Shown here: positions 49,644 to 61,800 of the stretch, in pieces
Position numbering within the stretch: position 1 is the stretch's first letter
Layout: the number at the start of each line of letters is the position of its first letter
NCBI RefSeq assembly: GCF_000208865.1
Contig: NC_018394.1
Span: forward strand, 3,909,797 to 3,973,796
Source of the DNA: Neospora caninum Liverpool
Lineage: Eukaryota; Apicomplexa; Conoidasida; Eucoccidiorida; Sarcocystidae
Direction of reading: 5' to 3'
Length of the DNA: 64,000 nt
Notes under the pieces: model-generated
Databases searched by the model: none
What the model was told of the DNA's origin: nothing
Seen by the model: only the letters and a program-made list of their open reading frames with translations
Made by a program: the position numbers and the translations under genes

Positions 49644-51693
49644 CCCGCCAGAAGAAGACGATGAATGAGGAGACGGAGAAGAACGAGAGAGAAGTGGGAA
49701 CAGGGAGCAGGAGACGAAGACAAAGAGAGCAGAGAGGAGAGCAGAGAGAAGTGGGAACAGGGAGCAGGAGACGAAGACAAAGAGAGCAGAGAGGAGAGCA
49801 GGGAGGAGAGCAGGGAGGAGAGCAGAGAGGAGTGCAGGACGGAAGAAGATGCAGAGAAAGAGAAGAAAACGCGAGAAGCGCGTCTTGAAAGACGAGGAGT
49901 GTGTCTGTGGAAACAGTGTAAGTCAGGAGCCGAGCAAGAAAGTCACGGGGCAGGCCGTTTTTGTGACTTAAAACGCGAAGTCAGGCAGGAAAACTGGAAA
50001 AGGAAGTGAAGGTTCATGCTGATCCGACGCTCGTCGCCGGAGGGTGTCTTTCCTCTTCTCTGAAGCTCGGCCTCTTCACATGCTCGCCGAGAAATGTGGA
50101 AATTCTCCGAGGCGCGGGCCCTCCCAGGCCTTGCGCACGAAAAACGGTGTCTCGAAGCTGGGCACTCTCGTGCCTCCGAGGCCAGTTTGCGTCCAGCGAG
50201 AGAGTACGAGAACAGAGACAGGAGACGACAAAAGTTCTGCGCTCAGCAGGAAGGACAGCCTGAGGGGAATGTACATGCGTGTGCCGGAAAATATGCGGTA
50301 GATCCGCTGCGTTCACTTCTGACGCTGCGGCGTGAGTGTGGTCCAGGCTGTCCTCCCAGTTTCCCCTCAGAGTCTCTCGCATATCGACCTTTCTGGATAA
50401 GAAACAACGTGGGGAGAGGCTCTTCAAACACAGGAAAAAGCGTCTAAGCAAAGGTTTAGCCCCACTCAATAAAGGATCCAGGAGACAGCGCCTCAGCAGA
50501 GAGATGTGTGTCACAGGCCGGCTCTCAACTGCTGCGCGGGGAGAAGCAGAGGGAAGAAGTACCACCCGGCGAGAGAGAAAGAGTTGGGAAAACGCCTTTT
50601 TAAATTTTTGAGAAAGCGAACTCAAACGCGACACGGATTTTGAAAACTGCGACGTCTACTGAGGCGCAGGAATCTCTGCAACTTTGCTCGTGCGCGTGGC
50701 AGTGTCCCTGTGTCGCCCTTTGAGAAAAGTTCCTGCTCTTTGCTTTTGCTGGTCCTACAGCGGCTGCTTTCTTCTCTGCAGAGAACCTTTCTTGCTCCGA
50801 GAGGCGCCGCTGGCTGGCCTTTTCCGGTCTAAAAGCGCCTGCAATGGCCTTGTTTCGTGTCTCCACTTTCCAGCGAGATTGCCACGCAACTGACGTCACG
50901 CGTCCTGCGACAAGAGGCGCCACGGATAAAAAAAAAACCTTCTAGACAAAACGTAGTGCGGCGAGAATTTCAAACGCCTCGGCATGCTAAGTCGTCCTCT
51001 CTTCGCTGCGTCTTCCTTCGCCTCTTCTGTCTCCTTTGCCGCTCTTCTCTCTCTGGCTGTCTCTCCATCTCTTCATCCTTCTGTCTCGCTCTTTTTCTTC
51101 TGACTCTTTCTCTTGGTGTCTCGCGCCGCTGCACTGTCTCCTGGCCCTGTCTGAGGAAGTCGCTGTGTGTACACCCCGCCAGGGTCTGAGATTCCCAGTT
51201 TTTCGTGTCGAACTCTGATTCGCCTTCTTTCTCCGTCGTCGTTCTCTCTCTCGCTGCGTCCACACTTATGGTTGGAGCTCTCTGTCGTGTGTAGGTTTCG
51301 TTTGCGTCTTCTGTTTTTTTCTCCTCGATTGCTCCAGCGGTGTCTCTCGGTGTACCCGCTATACACCCCGTCTCTCTCTCTCCGCTTACTCTCGCGGATG
51401 CTCTCATTTCTCAACCGTTTTTCCTCTCCCTCTGCATGTCCCGTCCACTTGACGGTGCCGAAAGAGTCAATGTCCATCTCCTCTCTTTTCACCGTCAGCC
51501 GATGTCACAGGACGCGCGAGTCTCCACGAGCTCCCCGCACCCGCTCTTCTGTGATACAGATCTGTCTTTCTCCCGCCCTTCTTCTACCGTTTGTTCTCTC
51601 TCTCTCTTCCTCTCTTCTTTTCTTTTTTTTCTTTCTTCTCGTTCTTGTCTCGGGATATATCGCTGGTGTCGAGGTTGAGGTTTTGCGGCGACT
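49644..51693. other. Divergent intergenic region, aminomethyltransferase / pyrophosphatase
   Basis: Two kilobases between two genes read away from each other, so it must carry both promoters. The left part is purine-rich and contains a 57-bp duplication. From about 51000 to the pyrophosphatase ATG the plus strand is strongly C/T-rich (many TCTC runs), as expected of a long leader. No protein motif is visible in the frames here. Confidence 0.6.
49691..49833. repeat. 57-bp tandem duplication plus GGAGAGCA repeats
   Basis: The unit starting gaagtgggaacagggagcag at 49691 recurs at 49748, a 57-bp period. Shorter 11-12 bp units built on ggagagcaggga follow to about 49833. It lies just upstream of the aminomethyltransferase ATG, probably in the 5' leader. 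Confidence 0.9.
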
Positions 51694-52720
51694 ATGGCTC
51701 AGTCTCTTTCTCGCGTTTCTCGGTATTTTCGTCTGCCCCCACCGTCTTGTTCGCTTCTTCTCGCCATGTTCACCTACGCCACCACGCCATCTGTGTTTTC
51801 CTCGGCTCTGCTTCGAACGTTCCCGACAATCCACCCCAGCCTCGCAGCGGCCGCGCCGCTGCGTGCCTCGCCCTTCTCGTCTCTCTCTCGCGCTCGCGCT
51901 CTCTCTCCCCTCCCTGCCTCCGCCCCCGGTCCTGTCGCCTTCTGTTCCTCGCCTGTCTGTCCGCGCGCGTCGCCTCTCTCTGTCTCGATGAACTCGGCTC
52001 TCTCTTCTCTCCCGTCGCCGCGTTCGGCTACCGAAGCGCAAACGCAGGACGTTCCACAGCCTGGATGCTCCGCTAGCTCGACGCTTCCTTCGAACTGCTT
52101 GCCGCCGCAACCCCCCCAGAGCGCGAGAAGAAGGATCTTCCACTTTTTCCCCTCAAACCGGCGATGGGCGTCTTCCCGGGGCTCTTCTCTCGGCCACGCA
52201 GGCCAGGCGCCTGAGACGGCGCAGCAAGACGCCGCAAATGGGGAAGGCTCTGGAAGAGTGTACAGACGCCTCGTCTCCGGGACAGAAGGCGAGAAGGATT
52301 TCCGAGTTGTTCTTTCCAGCGGAGAGTCGGGGAAACCCCTCTCGCCTTGGCACGATGTGCCGCTCTTCGCGAGTGGACATCCAGAACATCCAGATTCCCA
52401 GACCACAGAGAAGAACGCGACAGGGCCCGTCCTGTTCAACATGGTAGTTGAAATTCCGAAAAACACCCGAAAAAAAATGGAAATCCAACTTGACGTCCCC
52501 TTCACTCCAATCATGCAAGACCTTCGGAAGGACGGTACGGAAAAAGGACGAGTTAAATGGGAAGTTTTCGAGTCGTCGCCTGATACACCTCCAGCAACAA
52601 ACGCGCGCGATGGCTTCGCACAAACACCCCCAGGCGCTCGAATCAACCCCAATAGAGCGGTCATAAATGTTCTTACGTAAATACATACATATATATATAT
52701 ATATACATACATGCATACGT

Positions 52721-52760
<40 letters not shown>

Positions 52761-54241
52761 GAATAGATAGATAGATAGATAGATAGGAATAGATAGATAG
52801 AAAGATAGATAGATAGATCGATAGATAGATAGATAGGAATAGATAGGAATAGATAGGAATAGATAGATAGATAGGAATAGATAGATATCGATGTATGTGT
52901 ATTTCGGCACAGAGTTCCAATGAGCACGCGTCTCTGAAGCAGAGTGTGGAACTCTGCGTGTGAGTGAGATGGATGCCTAGTTGTCCTGTCGTGTTCAGAT
53001 GTGGGCACGCGTGATTGTATTCAGATTTATGCATGGATGTTCGTATATAAAATGCATGTATACAGTGTCTGTCTGTGTGGCAGCGTAGGGGGCCTTGGCG
53101 TGTCGGCGTCCCGTTGCTCCTCTCTCTTTTCACTCTCGGAGACACGGGAGAGCGAGGGTTTCAGAATTCCGGTTTTCGGGGTTGCGCCTGTGTCTTTTTC
53201 CAGGCTCGCTGAGAGAATACGCGAGCACGTTGTACTGGAACTACGGGGCGTTTCCACAGACCTGGGAAGACCCGCGCGTCCCCGGTGGGAAAGAAGTTTT
53301 CCACGCGCAAGGAGACGGGGATCCTCTGGACGTCGTCGAAATTGGCGGCGAAGTGTTGCCCGTCGGCGGCGTCGTTCCCGTCAAGGTGGGGAACGCAAGT
53401 AAAAACGGTGGGAAATGCCGAGAAAAAAGGGTGCGTGTGTCTCTGCCGCGAGAAGAAGAGCGCGTGTGGCGTTTTCAAAGGATCGCTGGCGAGTGCGAAG
53501 GTTCCTTGAAAAGGCGCATGCGTGGAGAAGGCACGAGGCGACAGGGAGACAGAGCGACAAGTCGAGAGCCTGTGTTTTTTCTTGTTGTGAAAGGCGTATT
53601 TTAGGGAAGTGCGGAACACATTTCGCAGCACACATTTGGTCGCCTTTCTCCTTCATCTCGGCTCCGACTTGCCTCGCCCGCTTGCTGTCGGTCGCTTGTT
53701 TTCGCTTGTTTCGCCTCTGCTTCTTTACCTTTTTTCCGTGCTGCGTGTTTGCCTTCAGATTCTAGGCGCCCTCGCGATGATCGACGGCGGAGAGCTGGAC
53801 TGGAAGGTTTTGGCGATTCGGGAAGGCGATGCGTTGTTTGCGCAGCTGAATTCCATCGAGGACGTGGAGCGTCTGTGTCGTGGCGTGGTCCCCGGAATTC
53901 GCGAGTGGTTTCGATGGTACAAACTGCCGACCGACAACGTTGTCAATCAATTCGGCCATGACGAGGCGGCGCTGCCGGCACCTGAAGCCGTTCGCGTCGT
54001 TCTCAAGGCTCACGAGCACTACCTCCGTCTTCTGCGCGAAGAGCACGAGGGCCAGGGCGAAGAAGCGGAAGGCGAAGAACGTGCTGGAAAAGACGAGAAC
54101 GGCGGCGCGCGAGGACGGCGAGTGGCTGTTCACGTAGTCGACAGAACGGCTGCAACGAACGGAGATAAACCGAGCGGGACACACACGAAGAAGCTGGAGA
54201 CGGAAGACGTGAAAAAACAAAAGTTGTGGCTGCCGCAGTGA
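51694..54241 (+). CDS. Family I soluble inorganic pyrophosphatase with N-terminal extension
   Basis: Hydrolyses pyrophosphate to two phosphates, pulling biosynthetic reactions forward. Three exons, 51694-52534, 53204-53385 and 53759-54241, 501 residues, phases in agreement. The catalytic core runs from about residue 249 ([14 protein letters not shown], including the active-site Lys) through REYASTLYW (active-site Arg) and [12 protein letters not shown] to the family signature [12 protein letters not shown], with metal ligands Asp318, Asp320 and Asp323, then [16 protein letters not shown] and the C-terminal EWFRWYKLP. All key residues of the yeast enzyme that I can align are present. The first roughly 240 residues are Ser/Ala/Pro/Arg-rich and the very start ([15 protein letters not shown]) is basic and hydrophobic, which could be an organelle leader. 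A second ATG at 51766 could give a shorter form. About 75 charged residues follow the core. The start is the first in-frame ATG. Confidence 0.93.
52690..52887. repeat. (TA)n and (GATA)n microsatellite in pyrophosphatase intron 1
   Basis: A TA run (52690-52704) is followed by about 165 bp of GATA repeats (52721-52887), interrupted several times by the variant aggaatag. It lies wholly inside the first intron. Confidence 0.96.
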
Positions 54242-55877
54242 AAAGACAGAGTTTCCACGCGGCGGGAGGCGAGGGCGGAACGTGTGTGTACGCTGTGTCT
54301 TTGTTTTCTGGAGATGTCTGCGTGTGTTTTTGCAATACGGCCATCCCTAAGCTTTGAAGGCGGGAACCGGAATGAGGCTGTTCTCTCGTGCCTCGCGTTT
54401 CTCTCTGCGGTGCGACTGGATAAAGGCGGAAAGGCACCGGGAATGCGCGACGCGCCTGCTTCAGTTTTTTAGGGAGTGGAAGGCTGGCATGCTCAGAGGC
54501 GTGTGTACATCTGCGTTGCTTTGTGGAGCCCTTTCCTGTCGAACAATTCACTTTTTTTCCGTGAAAACGTGCCAACTTGTGTAGGTGGAACTTTCGAAGA
54601 AGGCACAGCTGTGCAAAACGGCGCAGCTCCGCCTCTGGAGAGTGCTGGAACACCCGAGGCGACGCTGCGTTGTCGAGCGAGAGAATCTCTAGACTGGCGA
54701 GGCTCCTGTTGCCGGAGCCCAGCGAGAGAAAACGCGTCTTCATCATCAGCGAAAGGAAGAACTGGTCCGCGCCAGGAGACAAAAACAGAGTGACGAGCAG
54801 TGGAGCGATTTGGCTCAAAACACAGCGAAGCGCGTCGCTTCGAATCGGTTATATCACTCTCGTTTCTCTCGAATGTTTTTTTGTCCACTCGATCGCCTGC
54901 TGCTTGTTGACCCACACAGAGAGACCAAAGACAGAGAACGGCGACGTGTGCCGAGACTGTTTCCCACGAGACCACGCGACGCTGCGCGGCATGCCTGCAG
55001 ACTCTAGCCCGCACGTGTTTCCTCTCCCCCGCTCGGGTGATTATGCACTCGGTCGGTCCAAACAGCAGAAGGCACCAGCTTTTTGCACAGACTGGCGGGG
55101 CGGACGCCTGTCGAAGCAGAGCCCCTCACCCGCGAGATCTTTTTCGCGCTCCTTTCAGCTGTCCCTCTCTGCGCAGGGGAGACAAAAACGAACGCGGACT
55201 CCCCACTCTCAGCGGCGTTTCAGATCCGCCTGAGACGAGGCGCGTGCCTCCCCGCGAGAGGGACAGAGAAGCCCGAAGCAAGCAGCTCCAGCGGCTGCCG
55301 TCGCTCGAGTCTGAGCACTCGCAGGCGTGACAGAACTCAAAACAGAACTCAACGGGCGTGGACATCCAGTCGAAAGCGCCACGAAACACAAGGAATCTGG
55401 CCGCTGGAAAGCCACACACTGTGAGAAAGCACAGATCCGCGCATTTCGCTGCAGAGAAAAAGAGTGGAGAGAGAGCACGGCGTCCGTGCCAGCCGGGTCT
55501 TTCCGTCTGTCCCCTCGGGGGGCGTTGCGATCTTTCCGTTGCGCATCGAAACCCCATTGGCACAGTCTCTGGTCCACGGAGAGGAGACGCCTCAGCCCTC
55601 GAAGAAGAAACTCGAGGCCGCAGGCTTGCGTGCGATCAAACATCACTGCGCCCTCCCGTCCGAGCGGAAAAAGGAGAAAACGCATTTGGCGGGTGCGAAC
55701 TGGTTCGAAACGCGCCACGCGCAGCCTTTGCGGCATCCCGGGACACGCCTTTCTGCCGGCCTTCTCCGCGCAGCGGCTCCCACCTTCTGTTGGCTGTCTG
55801 CTGTCTCCTTTCGTTCGTTCTGTCCGACCCTGCGGCTCCTCGGTCGCCTCTCTCGAGGCTCCTCCTCCTACGCCTTG
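54242..55877. other. Convergent spacer between the pyrophosphatase and the zinc-finger gene
   Basis: Two 3' ends face each other. Only overlapping frames without motifs are seen; presumably 3' untranslated sequence from both sides. Confidence 0.55.
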
Positions 55878-58800
55878 TCAGGCTCCAAGGCGCTGAGCCT
55901 CGAGACTCGAAGACCTGTCTCCGCTGTCTCTTCTCTCTTCCTGGCTGTCCGCAGCGTCTGACGCCGGCTTTCCGGCGCTGTCCTCGCTCGCTGTATGAGC
56001 AGGCTGTGCAGGCTGTAGAGAAGGGAGCGACGCGCACGAGAGCGAAGAGAGGGAAGACACAGGAAAGGGCGGCGACACAGCGGCAGGAGCGGGGACGGCT
56101 CCGGAGAGAAGGGATACAGGCTTTCGCTGCCCCGTGGCGATTTGCTGGCGCTTTCGCGCTCGCATGTAGCAGGCGTTGCACACGGGTAGCCCGTCCAGAT
56201 ATCTCCACTGTGGCGTTTGGCGGGTCTTACAGAGTCGACAGGAATTCGCGCCGTCTCTGCCCCGCCCGTTGCCTCGCTGGGAGCTGGAAATTCCCGTTTT
56301 CGCCTTACCCTTTTTGGTTTTTCGCGTTTCTCGTGGGGCTCCCTGGAGCGCACACCCCGCCGGAGGCGAGACGTCTGCGTGCCCGCCTGGAGACGGAAGC
56401 CTCGCCTCCTCTTCTCCACAACGCCGAGCGGAGACAGATGCGCGCGTTGCGTGCAACGGCTCGCCGGCCGTTTCGTGCGTCGCCCCAGCTCGCCTCGTGA
56501 AGAAAACCGAGGCTGAGAGGCCCTCTCGCCCCGTCAGCTGGCTCCCGGCGATGCCGCCCTCGCTGTCTCCGTCCCCCCTCACGCCCTCGCTTCGGGCCCC
56601 CGCTCCCTGCTCGCCCGGCTGAGGCTGCGCTTTTCTTCTGCTCTCACTGCGTCGGGTGCCCTGGAGCGCCGTGCCTCGTCGTGTTCGCATGGATCCTAAA
56701 ACGTCCTCGTCCTCTCGGCTTCGGTTCTCGCCTCGCTTGCTTTTGGGGCGCGGCTCGGACGCAGAACTAAAGGCCGAGCCTGAGGCACCGGCCTCGTGCG
56801 AGGGATCTCGCTCTGTCGCGCGGGCCGTCGCTTCGCTCCGCTCTGCTCTTTTCTGCGTGCCGCCGGCAGGTCCGGAGGGCGACGCCACACAAAGGTACGG
56901 AGACATGAAGTCTTCTTCGGGGCCGAAAAACGCGCCGGAAGCGCCGAGGAGCCTTTCGCCCTCGCCGAGGCGCCCGACCGGAGGCGCCTGCACGTTGAAG
57001 GGACTCGAGGAGTTGTGGGAAGAGAGGATACAGCTCTTCGAAAAGGGCGAGGCGAACGTGTTTTCGGAGAAGCGAGGAGAGGAGTCTCGAGGCGAGTCGC
57101 CGCGTGCCGAGGTGAGCGCCCGCTCGGGGACGCTCACGCCTTCTACCACGTAGGAAGTTCCTCGCCTTGTTGGTGGGTCGCCTCCCGTAGAAGGCGAGTG
57201 GTGAGAGAAGGCAGAAGAAAGAGAGGCGTAGTGCGCTCGGTCGTGAGGCGGGAACGGAAAAGGTACTGCAGACAAAGAGAGAGGAAGCGAGCTCTCCGTG
57301 GCGTTTCCCGAAGAGACGTCACTTGCGAATTCAGGATGAAGGGCCGAACGGTCTTCTCGCTGAGACGAGGAAAGGACACAGCGCTTCGCTCTGCCGAGCG
57401 GAGACGCCTGCGGGTGTTTCTGAGACCCAGCCGCAGGGAACCGGAGTTCTCCCTTCTCTCGCGGCTTCGATGCGGTCGCTTGTTCGTCTTGTTTCTTCCG
57501 CCTTCCGCTGCAGCGGGAAGCAGCCAACAAGTCGGTTTCGAGCCCCACGGTCTCGCCTCTCGGGCCTCCACCTGGTGCCCCAGCGGGCTCGGAGACAGCA
57601 GACACCGGAGACACCCCAGCGAAAGGAGGCTCGTTCGAGGAAAGGCCGTGCGAAGCGCGAACCGAGCGCAAAGGGGGAAAAGAGTACAGGGACTCCAGTG
57701 ACGGGGGTGAAAGAGAAGAAGAGGACGAGGACGAAGGTGAGCAGAGCCGGTGGTTTTTTTCGGAGTTCTGTGGGAGGCTTGGCGAGGCGGACGCGCCCCG
57801 CAAATGGGCCCGAAGGTCTGAACCGGCTTCGTTCACGCCCAGGGGAGAAGTCGAAGTCGAGGAGAAGGCGGCAGGGCGAGAAGGAGAGAGGAATGGAGAC
57901 ACCAAGCAGGAATGTTGCGTCGTGTGGGGCGCCGCGCTGCGCTCGGGAGCACTCCTGTCGAAAGGAGACAGAGACGGGGCTGACGAAGGAAACGGCCGAG
58001 CGAAGCGCAAACAGCTTGCTGAGAAGGCCTCCTTTTCACTGCTTTCTGACGCGTTTTCCAACCTCTCCTCGCTCTCGATATCTCGCTTCGCCGGCTCGCC
58101 TGGGGCCTGACTCCTCTCCCGAGTCGGCGAAAAGCAACGGAGCGGCTGCTGCTCGCCGTCCAAGTCCACGTCGCCAGGGACAAGGGAGTTCTTCCGCTGT
58201 CGCCGCGAGGAAGCGAACGGGCAGTTTTCGTCTTTGTCTTCTTCTCTCGCACCGTTTCGGGGCTCCTCCTTTGCCGGGTTTCCCGGTCCCCTTGCCCAAG
58301 GATCGGGCGTCCTTTCTTTCCTCTCCGGGAAGAAGGGGCAAGAATCCGAGAGAAGGCTTTCGAGAATCTCGGCCGTTCGCTTCCTCGACGCAAAGACTCG
58401 GCCCCGTCGGTCTTCAACCTCGTCTTTTTCCATCGCGTCTCGCTCTCCTACCTCGCCTCGCGTCGTTCGCGCCCCGCCCTTGCCGAGAGCGTCCTTTCTC
58501 CGCCGTCTCCTACCCTCCCGCTCCTCGCGGCCTTCCTCGCTCAACCCGACGCACAGCCTATTCGCGTGGCGCCCGCGAAGACCTGACGCAGATTCCGAGT
58601 CCGGCGGTGGGGACGCCTCAGCTAGTTGCGAGAACGGCGGGGAGGGCGAAGCGCACACACTCTGGCGCCCCACAGAGCCCGAGAGGAGCCGCCGCGTCAG
58701 GTCTTCGCGATCTGGAGAAGGCCCCGAAGAAGGCGACGGGAACGTTCCGCAGGGCGGAGTCGAAGAGCACAGAAACAAGTCGGCGTCTCCAAACGTCTCG

Positions 58801-61800
58801 GCGGTCTCGTCGAGCAACGCCCCGGAGAAGGGACTCTGCGGAGACCGTAGATTGTCTCGGCCCGCTGGGTGGCCGAAGGCGTCGAAGACGGCAGGCAGCG
58901 AGGAAGCGCGAGAAGAGAGTTTTTCGTCTCCGCGAGTGTCTTGAGCGAGCGCTGAGGCGACGGAGAACACGGCTGAGGGAGACACAGTCGGAGACAGGAG
59001 GGGAGGAAGGAACGGAGAAGAAAGAAAGGGCGACGGGAAACGACGGCGCAAACCGCCTCCGCGGCCTTTCCTGCCGGCCTCCGGGGCCTGGGAAAGGGAA
59101 TCAGACGCCGAGGAGCCCAGTGGGTTTTCAGGCTCAGAACTTGCGGGAGCCTGGCGCCGAGGCGCCGACGAACGCAGGAGACTTCGAGGGGAAGCAGCCG
59201 GCGCGGAGGCGAGGGCCTCGGGGGCTTTGAAACGAGGAGAAACCGAAGAGCGACGCTCGTGAGCATTTGGAGCCTCGGTGTCTCGTGGAGAGAGAGAAGG
59301 CAGCAGGGAGGCTGCTCGCCTCGGCTTGGCAAATGGAGACGGGAGAGTTGGGTCGTAGGACAGTCTTCGGTTGCTCGTTTCACTTCTTTCAAGATGAAGT
59401 CTAGGCAGCGAAGACGCGTGCCGCTTCTCTTCTCTCTCGCGTCTTCTCCCGCGCCTCTCACTGTGTCTCCTTCCCGCCCCTTCGCTGCCCAAAAACGCTC
59501 CGCCTTCCTTCGCGCGCTCCGCCCCCTGGAGGGGGGGACACCTGGAGAAAGTCTCCCAAGGCATGTCGCCGTGCACATCGGAGAAACGCCTTTTCTTCGG
59601 CGTCAAGGGGCCTAGCCAATCTCGCTCCAGGTGGGCGACATGTGGCTGTTTCGCACTGGTTTGAGAGAGAAAACAAAACGCCTCTTCCGGGAGGCGCGCC
59701 GGAACTTTTTTCATCTTCGCCCCACACGCCTCGTCCCGGTCTCCTCTCTCAAAGGGCCGAGGCGAGTCTCTCGGCAAGCTCCCTCGTCGGCTTCGTCTGC
59801 GGGCTCTGCCGGCGTCTTCCCCCTCTCCGCCTTCCTCGAGTTGTTTTTCGTCGCTGGTTTGTGGTAGAGCCGCTCGGGTTTCCGCCTTCTCGCACTCCCC
59901 TTCTTGGGCGAGACGGGAAGCAATTGCCTGTCGCGCGTCTGACCCACGAGCCTCTCTTTCCAACGCGTCCCGCTTTCGCTTCCGCTCTCCTTGCGAGGCG
60001 GTCCACAGAGCCGTCTCCTGTCGTTCGCCGGCAGCGCCAAGGCCCTCGGCCGGGCCCTGCAGCTCGCATGAGGCGCGGCGGTCCAGATGCCCGCGGCCCC
60101 TTTGGGCTCCAGAGCCCAAGGGGCTGGTGCCGCCGTCGTGGGCGCCGGGTGTCTCCTTCGCTCCCACGCCTCTGGAGAGACAGACAGAGCTCTGCGGGGA
60201 CGTGGAGAGGGGGCCGAGGCCTGTCGAGCTTTGGGAAAACAGGCGAACCAACTCGGAGCGAAGATGAATAAACTTTGTGCAGAGATTGAGGAGGTCTTCG
60301 TCGCTCACGTCTTTCTTCATGCAGGACAAAGAAGGGAAAGATCTCTCGAGGTCTGAGGCGCACGCAGCCTCTGTCTGTATTTCAATGTCAACCCCTGGGC
60401 GCTTCGAGGGCGTAAGCTCACGGGGCTGAAAGTCGACGGGTCCAGTCGCCTCTCCGCTCTTGGCAGGCCCAGAGAAAGAAGACGCCGGAAAGGAAAGGAC
60501 AGAAAAAGATGCAGAAGAGAGACCTGAAGACGAGGAAGGCAAGGATGAAGAAGGGGAAACGAGGGGATGACACGGAGCAGAAAGGGAAGCAGGTTGGGGA
60601 GTAGATGGTAGCGGAGAGACAGCTGAAGACGAACAAGAAGAAGAAGAGGAAGAACAAGAAGAAGGAGAGGAAGAAGAAGGAGATGAAGGAGAAGGAGAGG
60701 AAGACGAACGAGAAGAACAAGAGGAAGAAGAAGAAGAAGAGGAAAGAGAAGCGGCATGATTTTCTTGCCCTCTGATTACGTCCGTTTCATCTACCTGTTT
60801 CCTTTCTTCTCTCTTTTTCTGGAAGACGTTTTCCCTTCGCTCTTCTGTTTTGTCTTCTGCCTCCTTCTTTTTTCCAGTAGCGTTCTCCTCGTTCTCTTGT
60901 TTCCCTGTCGTCTGTGTCTCTCGGTCTTCTTCCTCTTCTCCATTTCCTGGCCCTGCTGGCTGTCTGTCTGGTGCCCTCTGTCGGTCGCATTGTGTCATCT
61001 GCGCTTCGTCCTTTTGTTCTTCGTCTCTGTTTTTTTCATCGCTTCCGTCCACGCCTTCCCGTCGTTTCTCTGCGCCTCCCTCGCTCCTCGCTCCAGCGAC
61101 CTCCTTCCTGCTATCTGCTTTTTCCCTCTCCCGTTTCGCTTCCTCTGTCTGTGCATTTTGCCCCCGGTTTCCAGCGCCTGGGGCGGCCGGCATGCGGAGG
61201 GCTGTGTTGCCCTGTTTGTCTCCCTCTGCCTCCACAGGGCGATGTGTCCCCTCTCTTGTGTCGTAGGGCTCGGCGGAGGAGACAGGCGCGTGAGTCGCCA
61301 TCGGCGAAGATGGGTCTTTTAGACCGGAACACACTGGCGCACTGCGCGGCGAGTTCGGGAGACAAGTGCCAGGAGCCAGAGGAGAGATGCTCCTCCGGTC
61401 TTCTCTTGAAGAGGACGCAAGGAGAGGAACACTCGACGCCGCGGAGGCCCCGGACAGAGAGATCGAGAACGAAGCAGCGAAAGGCGAAACGCTCTCTTTT
61501 AGAGGCTGCTGATAACTGGACGGGAGAATTGCAGAACGAGACGAAAGAGGGGTCTCTTCGCGACGAGTCGGTTCTTGACTCTCCGCGAACGAGCACGGAG
61601 CATTCTGTGGCAACTGCAACATGGCGTTTCTGTTTGCACCTGTCTTATTCTTTTCTTCCATCTCCTTCTTTTCTTCCATCTCCTTCTTTTCTTCCATCTC
61701 CTTCTTTTCTTCCATCTCCTTCTCTTCTTCCATCTCCTTCTCTTCTTCCATCTCCTTCTCTTCTTCCATCTCCTTCTCCGTCTCCTTCTTTTCTTCCATC

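Noticed and set aside
57323..59230. A 635-codon plus-strand open frame
   Set aside because: It lies entirely antisense to the zinc-finger gene, is Arg/Ser-rich and has no domain; it is a codon-bias shadow of the opposite strand.
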